Positions 13,011 to 50,824 of a DNA stretch of 64,000 bases are shown piece after piece (position 1 is the stretch's first letter; each line of letters opens with the position of its first letter). The notes below the pieces were generated by a model. That model was not told the DNA's origin and searched no databases. It saw nothing but the letters and a program-made list of their open reading frames with translations. The position numbers and the translations under genes were made by a program. Origin of the DNA: Paraspadella gotoi (taxonomy: Eukaryota; Chaetognatha); the NCBI GenBank assembly GCA_051294375.1, contig CM119271.1, positions 5,507,991 through 5,571,990 of the forward strand, read 5' to 3'.

Positions 13011-14184
13011 ACTCCTCTGCTCATTCTCGTCTCTCTCGATTTCTTTCCCATGTTTATTCCTTTTTTTCTTCTTCTCCCCATCAACCTTTTAATCTTGGCA
13101 CACTGAACCGCAGAATGAGCTCACCTACGCAAGTTCGACTGTCACTAGATCTCGGCGAAGGACAACGACATAAAGTTTTTCTTAGAGTAAGACGATCGAA
13201 TCGGCGATAAATTAAAAAAAAGAAAAATGGGGGGGAAAAAGAAAGGCGTATTTAAATTAGTGAAGGTTTTTGAAAAGTGAATACTGTTCCAGGGGATATA
13301 ATATGTAATGATCAAAATAAGTTTAACTCATTACCGATTGAATTTGTCTTTCGGGCTGTTTTAGTCAACAGTGAGAAATAAGTTTTAATTGCTGGTTGCG
13401 TCAACAAAGCTGAGTATAAAATACAACCAATGCTATTCAGTTTTTTCAAATTTTTCATGTTCAATGTCTTGCCATGTCATTTGCCTATCATCTCTCACAA
13501 ATTCCCTTTCCATGTTATGCGAAGGGATCTATCTCGAACCGGATGCTTCGCCGTTCGTCAAATCTTCTCCCGCCGATTTTTAGATTTTTCGTTGACGTCA
13601 TTCCATAAAAAAAAACTGATTTGGTCGCGAGAAAAATAAATCGAGAATCGGTTGAGGGAGCATCGACGTCGCGGGTGACTCGCTCTCTTTCGTTTATCTT
13701 CTCATTTCATTCTTTTTAAACTATTTGACGAGATTGCGAAGGCCCTCTGAACATCTTACTCTCACTGTTGCTCGAGATACTTATACGTAGCAGAGTAACC
13801 TAAAATTTATTTCAACTGAGACTGAGTTCCATAATTAAATTTGCATATTGTAGCATTTAAAATTACCTAGATGCCCCTCCCATCGGACTCAATACAAATT
13901 AGATTATATTCACTGACTGAAGAAAAAAAAAATCACTCTTATAACTTTCTTTATAATTTTTTCGTGTCTACCGAGGAGTGAGTGACACATAAAAAGAGTA
14001 ACTCAAAATATTTCCCTGATTTCAAACTGTTTTTTTTTTCGAGCGTCAATTCAACAGTCGGGGTTCGCGAGAAGCGTGTCGGGAAAGGAGCGACCGCAAA
14101 GTCGAAACTGTTGTGTTTGGACCGTAAAATCGTCGATGGTAGAGGAGATTAATCACTTTTGCCGCAATTAATTCGTCGATACAA
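13011..14184. other. No gene recognised
   Basis: Upstream flank of the plus-strand transporter copy. A transporter promoter could lie between here and 15.5 kb but no motif is clear. Confidence 0.5.
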
Positions 14185-14282
14185 AAAAGAGAGAGAGAGA
14201 GAGAGANNNNNNNNNNNNNNNNNNNNNNNNNTCCTCTCTCTCTCTCTCTCTCTTCTCTCTCATTCTCTTCTCTCTCTGCTCT
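14185..14282. repeat. (GA)n / N gap / (CT)n
   Basis: GA units, 25 Ns, then CT units: the strand switch across a placeholder gap suggests a misjoin at a microsatellite. Confidence 0.85.
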
Positions 14283-15571
14283 GGTTTTCCGGTTTATAGA
14301 GCGATATTCTTCCCGTGGTTTCCTGTCCTTTTTACGTAAATCGTTATCAATATTGAATATATAATACTGAGAATCAATTTAAATTTTTGTTATAATTGGC
14401 CTTGAAGTTTGGAATAATAATTTGGTATGTGATTCAGAAAAACTCTCCTTTCTATCTATTTACAACTTTTAGTGTTAATAATTTTTAAAAGATGAAGAGT
14501 CAGGCCCAGCTTTCAATTTGGGAGATTTGGTGGGAGTCATCATGAAGCAGTTTAACATGGTCGACAGGAATGCGAGAATAGGAATGTCCATGGAAAAAGA
14601 AGGGCGATGACGACGACGACGATGGGGACAAAAACTCCGAGGACGAGAACGATTTGAAACCAGTTTCAGTCCCTGAAACCTACTAGTTTTGCTTACGGGG
14701 TTTTTTTGCTTCGCGCGCTGTCTAGTTTTGGCAGAGTCAAAGTGCGAATAATTCAAAGTTTAGTTTTAACAAGCATTTTTCATTAAGCAATTGTTTAAAA
14801 AATTTTCCATCCGGAAACTTTTTTTATTTTTATTTTATTTTGGTCGTAAAATTCTCTCTTTCATCTGCATCTTTAACTGATTTTAGTTTTTTATCTTTTT
14901 TTATTTTTTCCTAGTCTTTTCACCAACCCTCCTCCCATTGTCATTCTAGTTTTTTTGATCCAGGTTTTCCAAAAGTCAATTGATTTTCTCTGCCGAAAAT
15001 TCTTTTAGCAATAAAAACCAAAGAGCAGAAATTGCAGATTCCTTGCTGTTCTATCTCTCTCTCTCGTCATCTCTCGTGTCTCTCTCTCTCTCTCTCATCC
15101 TCTCGTTGTCTGCTCTGCTCTCTCTCTTTCCCATAACATTTATAATTGAACAACTAAATGAAATTATTTTCTCTTCGAGAAAAATAGAATGTCACCGATT
15201 TACGAAATGCGTTTTATTATTATTGTTGGGAAAATATTTAACCAAAATATGTAAATTTTTAAAAAGAAAACAAAAATTTAGCTAATTTTTTTTTTCGTGA
15301 TGCCTGGTTTTGAAGTTTTCCTCCTCACAATCAAATTTAGTCTTCATCCTAATTTTTCAATTATACTTATTTTTCGATAGCTAAATTCGCTAAATTAGTC
15401 TAAATTTTGCTAAAAAATGCTAATTCCATGCATTTCCGCAGCTTCGGCTCTGAACGAGCGCTTAAGAAATTGCGTCGACTGAAAAAGACCTCTCACGCCG
15501 CATTTCCAAGACTCTTGGCCTCCATCCACCTTAACTCCACTCAACGCATCTACCCGCCACCATCCACCAAA

Positions 15572-37013
<21,442 letters not shown>

Positions 37014-38569
37014 CGCAGATATGATTAATTTAGCTTAATGTTTTTTTTTAAGGCGATTTTAGTTATTGGGATTTTTTTTTTACAGTGTATAGTTTTCAGT
37101 GCTCTCGATTTTCAAGAATTATTTTTGGGTTTTGGGATGGCATGCATTTCGGAAAATAACTTTAAAATAAAAAATTATAAAACTGTACTAAGGGACCTAA
37201 CCGAGGTTAACATAGATAGTTTTTTGAGGTATTATATATTATTTAAAAACTTTTTTACAACCCTGGCATGAATATTGTGTCGATGAAGTTAGATAAAAAT
37301 TTTTTTAAAAAATCAGTTTCTTGCCAAGATTACGTACGATAGGTTTGCTAAAACAAATTAATTATAAAATAATGGGTTAAGATAATGAAAGCCTTCATAA
37401 TCATTTTACTTAATTGAATTATTCTAATAATCTTTAATCTCCTAAGATATCTTTTATTTTATAGATTATGTTACAAGTAAACTGGTAAAACAAAAGAAGA
37501 ACTCTTAAGGAAAACGATCTCGCTTACAGTTTTTGAAAAAAATAGTGTATTGTGTCTTTTATCTCATTTATTAATATCTTACTTCATTATTTGTCATTGT
37601 GATAAACGTAATCATCTTTTTCTGAATTCTTATTTTGTATTTAACTTGAAATATGATTGCATTGAGCACATTACGTTTGATCCCAGAATTTGTTAATATA
37701 ATGCAATCAGTTTCATTCGGTGCTATTAATACGCAATTTTTTTAACGATCTTTCTGTGTAACAATTCTTTAAACTAGCGATTATAGTTCACTAAATCCTA
37801 ATCATCATTATTGGTATTATGATCAAATTGATCATTGAATCTTTGTTATTTTTGTTGTTATATTTTAAATTAAAAAATATAATAATTTTGCAAAAATATA
37901 AGCGGTTTTAACAGAGATTCAATAATTTATATTTCTGTCATTGAAAATACATATACATCATTGTCAGTTTGTAATTTTGACAAGTGATATTAAGTTCATA
38001 TTATGTATGTAGTAAAAAAATACGCCAACTTTTGACAGTAAAATGTTTGAAAAACTCAAATGACTTTAAAACGAATCTCACTTTCGTTAAATTATTTTAC
38101 AATGTTGGTGACTTTTGTGCTATAATTTGTAGATTTTTTTCATTTACAGTATTGTTGACTATATTTCAAGATTATAATACAGTATTGTTGATTACTTATA
38201 ATTGAATTATTTTTCATTGTCCAAACTCTTTTATAATATCTTTCAATGCAACGTCTATCTCTCAGTCTTTCCATCTCATGCTCTTTCTCGCATTATCTCC
38301 AGTTTCCACTGCTCACGCCATGTTTTTTTTCGTTGTGAACAATATGGGTTTTTTTTGGTTTTTTTGAGCCATTAATATTTTTTTTTCTGACAACATTTTT
38401 ACACAAAAATAGCTGGAAACCACAGACGAGCCAATCTCCTGATATTTTAACAAAAAAGAAAAACGTAATGAGCACGAGTATGGAATTTCCTTGGCAACAA
38501 TATTTTTAAAATTTATTTTTATTGTGTTAGAAAAAAACAAAATTAGGTTGTTTACACTTACCTGATTAG

Positions 38570-38573
<4 letters not shown>

Positions 38574-38608
<35 letters not shown>

Positions 38609-38701
38609 TCTCTCTTTTTCTTGTATTCCCTCCTCTTTCTCCTCTCTCCTCTCTTCTCTAAACATTTCACTATTCTCTTTACTTCCCTCTTCCTCTCTCT
38701 C

Positions 38702-38734
<33 letters not shown>

Positions 38735-38743
38735 TCTCTCTCT

Positions 38744-38791
<48 letters not shown>
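38574..38791. repeat. (CT)n tract, interrupted
   Basis: Several CT arrays separated by short CT-rich spacers; a further pure array lies at 39110-39150. Confidence 0.9.
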
Positions 38792-38793
<2 letters not shown>

Positions 38794-39106
38794 GGTACCT
38801 TATTCAGTTAAAACTTTCTGCTATGTGATTAGTATTATGTATTTAAGAGAGATAAAAGTCTTAGCCCACCTAAGCCTGTCCAAAGTCTGGGGTAAGAAAG
38901 NNNNNNNNNNCCCCGCGGTCGACCCTTCAATTCCTTCGCTTTTCTAAAACAAACGCCGATGTGACGTCATGGGGTGATATTACTTTCCGACGCGAGCATT
39001 AACACCTGTCGCCAAAACAACAACAACAACAACAACAACAGAACGTGGTTTCGCAGTCCACTCACTTTTCTCTCAACTCGCGCGTCAAACCAAGTCCCGA
39101 ATCTAT

Positions 39107-39152
<46 letters not shown>

Positions 39153-39247
39153 CCGCTCGTTCCTCCATTTTCGTGACCCTCCTGTCTTTCAAACTCTTAA
39201 TTTTCTCTGTGATTTTTGGAATTTTTTTTTCTCCGATTTCTTTTTTC

Positions 39248-39405
39248 TTATCTCTTTCCTCCTCGCCTTCCTCTTCCTCCTCTTCCTCCTCCTCCTCCTC
39301 CTCCTCCTCCTCAAAAGCCAACCTGGGAAAAACGTTAATCGACGAACCGGAATCGGATTTCGTCGTCGTTGTCGTCTTCGTCGTCGTCGTCCTCGATGCC
39401 ACATC
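39248..39405. repeat. (TCC)n and (GTC)n trinucleotide tracts
   Basis: TCC units to 39312, then GTCGTC units at about 39362-39392. Both strands have open frames only because of the repeats. Confidence 0.8.
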
Positions 39406-40142
39406 CACGGCGTCACCCTTTGTCGACTTTTGGAACAGAAAGAAACCCGTTCGTGAAACTAGTCAGTGACTAGTAGTGACTAGTAGTCACATTCCATTAA
39501 AACCTTGGGGAGTTCCCTAGGCTAATTTTCAATATTATGATAATCCTTTCATTTCTTTGGTTTTAATGATTAGCGAAAACGAAGTTTAGATTGTTAGATT
39601 ATTAGAATAATAAATGAATAATAAATAATTTTCTAACAATAAAATCGTTGTTGAACAATCTAAACTTCGTTTTCGCTAATTTTTTTTCAACAAAAAATAT
39701 TTTCAAAAAATTATTTTTCTAAAAAGAAAATTGTTAAAAGATTTTTCTTATCATTTTATATTTTATATAAAATTTGTATAAATCTGATAATATTTTTCAG
39801 GGCTTTCCTGAGATATAGTTTTAATCTTTCTAATGCAACCCGATAAAAATATATGAAAAGTTTTACAAAAAAAAAATATTTTTTTGAAATAATTGTTAAT
39901 GTGTTTGGAAATCTTTTTATTACCGTCATCGTCGTTATCGTTGTCACGGACATCGTCATCGTCATCGTCATCGTCATCGTTCGTCATCGTCATCGTCGTC
40001 TAAGTCTTCAATTTTCGTCATGTCATTTTTTTTTATTGTTTCCTCATCTTTTGTCGTTTTTAAAGAATTGTTTCGGCTTTGCCTTCTCATTATTTCAACG
40101 TCGTAACATCGTAGCGTCTTAACTTCGGCGCCATAAACGCTG

Positions 40143-40260
40143 TTGTTAACTCTCCGTCGTCTTCTTTGTCGTCGTCGTCTTCTTTGTCGTCGTCGTCTTC
40201 TTTGTCGTCGTTGTCTTCTTTGTCGTAGTCGTCTTCTTTGTCGTCGTCGTCATCATCGCT
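40143..40260. repeat. 18-base minisatellite (about six units)
   Basis: Unit approximately GTCGTCGTCTTCTTTGTC, repeated head to tail with small changes, next to further GTC/ATC-rich DNA. Confidence 0.8.
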
Positions 40261-41193
40261 ACAGTTTTGGCTGTCCTCGTTGTCGTAGCAATCAAAACCA
40301 TCATGATCATCTTTCTCGTTACCATCTTGTCATTTGCCATTGTTGCCATCGTAATCCTCGTCGATGTCAACCTTGTCTCCCTCATTCTCATCGTCGCTGT
40401 CATTTTTATAAATTTATCGTATTCATCTATTAAGTTGCCGTTCTCGTTGCCATTTTCTTTTATCGTCGTCGTCGTTGTCTTCGTCGTCGTCGCCTTCTCG
40501 GTCGTCGACTTTTCTTTTTTGGCGTCGAATCGATTCTTGGCTTCAACGAGTTTCTATCGTCGATCACGTGACCATCCGGCGGAAGAAAAAGTGGGGGGGA
40601 GGGGGAGCGATGGGAGACGCCTTCTCTCGACGGTGGGGGGGTGGAAGGCAATAGAGAGCGGATTCCGCAGCCTGTCGTGAGGGTGAATCGGATTTTGTGA
40701 GAGGAATAAGTGTGAAAGATAAATAACTGATGTTTAATATCGCTCTTGACTTTTCGACGCTTTTTTTTTTTTGTAAATATTTTAGTCGAAAAACCATAAT
40801 TTTTCGTATTAGCTTTGAGATGATTGATGACCTTTTTAAGATATTCATTCATGTGACATTTTAATTAGTTATCTTTAGTACGTACTGAATCAACTTGGAA
40901 AAGTCAAATATTTCTCAAAAAAAAGCTAAAAAAAAGGAAGAACAAAAGTTTTTGGGAACTAAGTAATAATTAAGACTTTGATATATTTTCAGCATGATAA
41001 CCTTTTTTCCCTTTTTTCCTCGATCGAATAAGACAAGACTTTTCCTTGTTTTTTTTCTGAATTCTTCATGAGCGATTTTCTGGTCCGCGACTTATGGATA
41101 ATGGATTAAGTCCATATTGGCTCAAGGAGGAAATATTGGTGGAAGGGAAAAATGGAAATAAGAAAAAAGAAAAACCAGAACGGTACATCCAAT

Positions 41194-41508
41194 GTTTTGC
41201 GCCGCAGGGACTTTATTTTCACACGTATTTCCCTTTCATCACATGATATGACATGACATGACATTACATGACTAAAAAACTTTCTTACCCCGTGTATTAT
41301 GAAATACCGTCTTTTATTCCTTGTAGTTTTAGGATTTTCTGAAGGCGGCGCTAGCAGTCAATTAGATTTGAGGTTATTTCCTGTCTTAACAAATGAGCTA
41401 CCAACTTTAGGCGAGTTATATACATTTTTAATGTGGGACAGACCGACTGACGGACAGACCGACGGAAAAGTGACTTATTGAGTTGCTCCGCGAGTACTCG
41501 CGGCACAA
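41194..41508 (+). mobile_element. MITE-like repeat, copy 4
   Basis: Left end TTTTGCGCCGCAGGGACTTT and right end CGCGAGTACTCGCGGCACAA, with the ATGACATGACATGACATTAC block and the GACGGACAGACCGACGG block between. One of the most complete copies. Confidence 0.75.
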
Positions 41509-42106
41509 CTAAAAAGTATCGATCCTCGGAAGCGAACAAAGGAACACGAGTCGAGGGTAATAAGATTCGAATATACGAAATAGAAAATCCGATAAGAAAA
41601 TAGCAACGAAGGAAGTAGGCGAAGATAGACTGAGATTAAATTTTTATCTTGTTATCTAAACTAGTGCAGGATTTTTTTTATAGTTATTAGTCACAAATTA
41701 AAAATTAAATAGTCTTATCTTGCGCGACTGTATCTTGTTCGCAACATGGATAAAGATTTTTTTTTTAATCAACAGAGTAACTGTTTTATTTCATGAATAA
41801 TGGAAAATCGGCTGACAGAGATTTAAAGTCTTTGCCGAAAAAAAAGACATATAAATCATTTTTATTAGTGTTTAAAATTAGTCTTTTTTTTATCTTTGGT
41901 CTCCAGTAGTTTCGTAACCAAGAAAACTTGAAAGGGCTTTTTTTGAAATTTTCGACTTTGTACCTTCAGTCCTTCCCGGTTCTTAGTTGTTTTTCGCGCC
42001 CCTCGATTTATTTTCACGATTTAACTTAAAAAAAAACAAAAAAAACTCGGAATGAACGCACGAGAATTATAAGAATTCGGTTTTATTAATTCAGTTAAAA
42101 AATGTT

Positions 42107-43664
42107 ATGAAAAAGAGTTTTAAACTCACCCAAGCGATAATGAGCTCTCTCTCCACTTACCTCTCTTCCTCTCCCCTCACATTCCTCCTCCTCCTCCTCG
42201 GCATCTCCTCGTCTCTCTCCTCGCTCCTCGGCTTCTTCCCCTCCGATCTCTTCGTTCTCGATTTGGACGCCATTTTGTTTCAGCGCCATCTGTGGCGAAT
42301 CTTCACCGCCTTCGTCTTCGACGAGTTTCGCTTCGCGCAAATCGTCAATCTGCTCATTCTGCACAAATACGTCGCCAAAGTTGAGGCCGGTCAGTTTTCT
42401 AGGATTTCTCGCGATCGAGTCGCGCCGCGAGTACTCGCGGAGCAACCCTTGTCACTTCTCTGTTCCCATTTACCTTTTTAAAATCTTCGGAATTTTCACT
42501 TTAGTTTAGATTGTTTACGTCGCTTTTTGAATGATTTATTATCTTTAAAATTGCAACAAGACCCAAAAAAAAAGGAAAACAAAATTCTATTGGCCAAAAC
42601 TGGGAAGAATTGCTGAATATCATAACAAGTGGAACGATGCGCAAAGCCTGGATCTTTTTTCTTCTTCTTTTTCAATCTTATTTATTTTCCTAGTAAAAAA
42701 GTTTGAATAACGAGATCAATAATGACTGTTCTTTATCGCTCATATTAATTTTTAAAGAGGATAGTTAAATAGCAAAGATGATAGCGACGTCGACCAAAAC
42801 AAAAAAACAACGCAACAGTATTTTTCAACAAAAAAAAATTATGATTATGATCGAATAACAAAAGACGAGGTTTTCGGCCGAAAGAAGGCTACCAGAAAGC
42901 GACGAGAACGGTGAAAAAGACTGGTCTGAAAAAGGTCAACTAAATGACCATGGAAAAAATGACCAAACGCGAGGTCACAAATTCTTTCAAAAGCCTTTTT
43001 GGGTTACTTTTACTTTCGCCGACCGGGGTTAGGGAGGGGTTATGGTTAAGGGTGGTTTAGGGGTTGTTTAGAGTTAGGGGTGGTTTAGGGGTTGTTTACA
43101 GTTAGGGGTTGTTTAGAGCTAGGGGTGGTTAGGGTTAAGAGACATTAGGGCTAGAGTAACATTCCAGATGGAATCGGAACCAAAAATGGAATCGGATCCG
43201 CGACTCTGATGAAATCCACCAAGGATTCGCCGATTGGATGAATCACCATCGGAATGGACCAATGAGAAGAGGGGCTTCATGCCAAAGGGAAAACGAGCCC
43301 GCGTCGATTATCCGGTTGAACTGTATAAATACTGATTGTTTTTGTATTGAATATCCATCTGTCTCAAATTCTCACACCGTCTTGCTTATCTTCTATCTTC
43401 TATCTTTTTTTTTCCGACAGAACAAAGATCCGCCCGTCTTCCTTTCCTCCTCGCCCTCCTCCTCAACTGGCTCCTCCTCCTCCTCCTCTATCTCCTCCTC
43501 CTCCTCATCGACTTCAAACAAAAGAGCAACAATGGATTCGCCGCCGACGCCTTCGCCTCCTCGATCGCCTTCGTCTGCTGCCATCTGCGGGCGGAGAAGA
43601 AAGTCGACTTCTTGGTTCGGGTCAAGATAGAGTCGAGGTGAGAGGGAGTTTTCGATCCATTCAC

Positions 43665-43724
<60 letters not shown>

Positions 43725-44017
43725 ATCGGAGACGACGACCGAGAATCCAACGATGTTTCAAAAATGTTTTATTGACATTAGACGATAGGCGACGATGTAT
43801 TAAAAAACAGTTCGGGTTGTTTCAAAACAAACAATGACTTTAAAAACGTTAAAACACTTAAAAAAAAACACTTTAAAACAACGTTGAAAACGTTCGACGT
43901 CGCGGCTTAACGAGGCAACTGCCTCTGACTTTTCTTCAATTTCAAACATCAAAATTAAGCCAGATATTCGCTTTCTTCTTCTTCTTGGTCTTCATAATCG
44001 TCGTCGCGACTCTCGGT

Positions 44018-44108
<91 letters not shown>

Positions 44109-44376
44109 GTATTAATAATAATAATAAAAGTATTAATAATAATAATAATAGTATTAATAATAATAATAATAACCTTCCTTTTTTTTCTTTCCCTTCAGGT
44201 TCGTTCCGTGGGTCTTTTGTTTGGTCAACTTCGTCGTTCGTCGAGGAGACCTCTCGCGTCTGTGGGGAAACTTAGTGGGGATGATCTGCCTGTGGGCAGT
44301 TGGAAGAGGAATGATTCAGGGACCCAAGGATGTGGATAAGAAAGATTATAATTTTTGGGGAAGAGATATTGAATGA
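42107..44376 (+). CDS. DERL: Derlin-family (rhomboid pseudoprotease) ER membrane protein, three exons
   Basis: Derlins sit in the ER membrane and help retrotranslocate misfolded proteins for degradation. Exons 42107-42389, 43421-43637 and 44199-44376 join in consistent phase into 225 residues with no frame break. Derlin hallmarks visible: the LWRIFTAFVF segment (family WR-x-x-T motif), FLLALLLNWL as the third helix, FVPWVFCLVNFVVRRG near the fifth, and LWGNLVGMICLW as the last helix with the GxxxG spacing. Length is close to the usual 230-250; the C terminus ends in a short hydrophilic tail (DYNFWGRDIE) without an obvious p97-binding SHP box. An in-frame ATG at 42140 is an alternative start. 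An AATAAA lies at 44443. Intron 1 carries a solo palindromic repeat end (42418-42447) and intron 2 carries (ATG)n and (AAT)n tracts. The exact derlin subtype is not settled. Confidence 0.85.
42418..42447 (-). mobile_element. Solo palindromic end of the MITE-like repeat (copy 5)
   Basis: GCGCCGCGAGTACTCGCGG with GAGCAACC follows directly; no other part of the element is present. It lies in intron 1 of the derlin gene, 29 bases after the donor. Confidence 0.65.
43026..43155. repeat. Degenerate telomere-like GGTTAG-rich stretch
   Basis: Irregular variants of GGGTTAGGG, GGTTTAGGGG and GGTTGTTTAG over about 130 bases in derlin intron 1. Confidence 0.6.
43665..43722. repeat. (ATG)n tract in derlin intron 2
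   Basis: About 19 ATG/GAT units starting 27 bases after the exon 2 donor. Confidence 0.9.
44017..44172. repeat. (AAT)n tract in derlin intron 2
   Basis: About 50 AAT units with a few AGTATT interruptions, ending just before the exon 3 polypyrimidine tract. Confidence 0.9.
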
Positions 44377-44449
44377 GATAGTGCTGAATGAGGTTGTTTT
44401 TATGAATTAAGTACCCGTTGTTAATTCAGTAAAAAGTAAAACAATAAAA

Positions 44450-45174
44450 AGAATGTTAAATAAGAATTTTTTTTTTTTTAAATTTTAAAACGAACTATGC
44501 AAAGTTATTTTATATATATTAAATAGCCGATCTTCAGTCATTTTACAGCAATGCAGGTTGTTACTTTTTGTCGGGCGAGATATGTATCGGGATATGAAAT
44601 TGATACAACCAATATAAAAATTATCCATTCATTTAATAAAAAGGCTATGTGTTTTGTTATCCCTCATGTGATTTTTATGTTAAGTCGTGTGGTTGCAAGT
44701 CTTCAGCATCTCCCTTCCTACTTCAAGTTCCGATTTCCTAAGCCGTTTAAGACGCCGATTAAGCCAGACGCGTCCTTGGCGTTGCGCATTTTATGTAAAT
44801 CTCAGCCGCTAGGCGGATGGTTGTGCTCTTATACTGAAGCCCGTCACTTTATTCAAGCCTCGCGGGCAACAAATCGGGTCGCCGGCGAATGCAGCTTCGA
44901 GCCGGAAGCCGGGAAAGACCGAGAAAGACCACCTACATGTACTGCCAAAACTGATTAATATATTATGTTGAAAGTCAGTTTTCAATCCGTCAATCCGTCT
45001 CTATCCCACATTCGCTCTTTCCCTTTTGTTAAATGCTTCGCCCTGCGCGTTTTTGCCTCCAAGGGCATTTGATTTCGATCAACACGTTTTCTGAGTCTGA
45101 GAAATCTTCTTTCTTTGTAAAATGGCGGGCGCGCGGGGATGAGAGTTATCTATTGAGACGCTTGGAGGAGCAAC

Positions 45175-45263
<89 letters not shown>

Positions 45264-45397
45264 AGAGACTGTAGCTTCCAAAACGATATTTTTTTTGTTT
45301 AAATATGCACAATCATAAAACGATAAACAATTTTATTCATAGCAGCTGTGATATCGGTTATGATAAATTGTTTTAAATGGCGTTTTGGATGGATCAC

Positions 45398-45430
<33 letters not shown>

Positions 45431-46237
45431 CTCTCATCTCTCTCTCTGTACTCTCTCTCTTTCTCTCTCTAAACACCTTTTCAAAATTTTCCGAGAGGAG
45501 AAAGAGACAAAGAGAGACATAGAGAGAGAGGACGCCAAACGGAATTCGTTTTCAGTGAATAATTTAATTCTGTGGTAGCGCGGAGTAGTAAAAAGAGCTT
45601 GGATGGAGAAAACCTGGGAGTGAAAGAGATGTAAGAAAGGAGAAAAGAAAGAAGGGATAAAGAAGAGAGAGACAAACAATGTATCGGGACAATCAATCTT
45701 CTTTTCTTATATACATTCTATATCTCCTATTTTTTTTTTTCTGACTTCACTTTTGAAAAATTGATTGATTGGATTGATTCATTCATTGATTGATTCATTC
45801 ATTGACTGATTTATTTATTGTTTATTTTTTTTTTTTATTTATTTATTAATTGACTGATTGATTTCCTGATTTATTAATTGATTGATTAATTGATTGATTG
45901 ATTGCTTATGGCTTTCAAAGGAGTCAAAAAAGTATAAAGAATTTTTTAAAAAAATTGACTTCTTGTTTCGTCTTGGCGGGAATTAATTATGTATTAAAAA
46001 GGGGAAAAGGTGCGCGCGCTGCTCGATTCTCTCTCTCTCCTCTCACTCTCTCTCTCTCTCTCCTCTCTCTCTCTCCTCTCCTCTCTCTCTCTCTTCTCTC
46101 TCTCTCCTCTCTCATTAAAGAGGAGAAGCGAAGCGAATCAAACAAGGGAGAACCAATCATACGACTTCCAACGAAATGAATCATCAATCTCTTTTTAAAC
46201 TCAAAATTTTTTCTCTCTCTCCTCTCATCTCTCTCTC
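44450..46237. other. No gene recognised
   Basis: Contains a 135-codon open frame at 44551-44958 without any family signature, GA/CT tracts, and (GATT)n-like DNA near 45755-45905. Confidence 0.5.
45174..45472. repeat. (GA)n then (CT)n inverted pair
   Basis: GA units at 45174-45267 and CT units at 45400-45472, separated by about 130 bases with no recognised gene. Confidence 0.85.

Positions 46238-50824
<4,587 letters not shown>

Larger units (their letters stand above)
37285..41190. other. No gene recognised; simple repeats
   Basis: AT-rich 37.3-38.5 kb, CT tracts 38.57-39.15 kb, (CAA)n near 39018-39040, trinucleotide repeats 39.25-40.7 kb and a 10-base N gap at 38901-38910. Confidence 0.6.

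Noticed and set aside
14490-14700. Asp-rich possible exon upstream of transporter exon 1 (also in inverted copy near 2780-2960)
   Set aside because: Conserved between copies only because the whole flank is duplicated; frames are broken in both and no product is recognisable.
39103-39469. Overlapping open frames on both strands with Ser, Glu or Val runs
   Set aside because: Both depend on TCC and GTC trinucleotide repeats; no conserved segment and no clear splice context.
40143-40852. Open frames on both strands rich in Arg, Thr or Val
   Set aside because: Explained by the 18-base minisatellite and GTC repeats.
44551-44958. 135-codon plus-strand open frame
   Set aside because: Composition is not repeat-driven, but there is no family signature and no supporting splice or duplicate evidence; kept only as a note.
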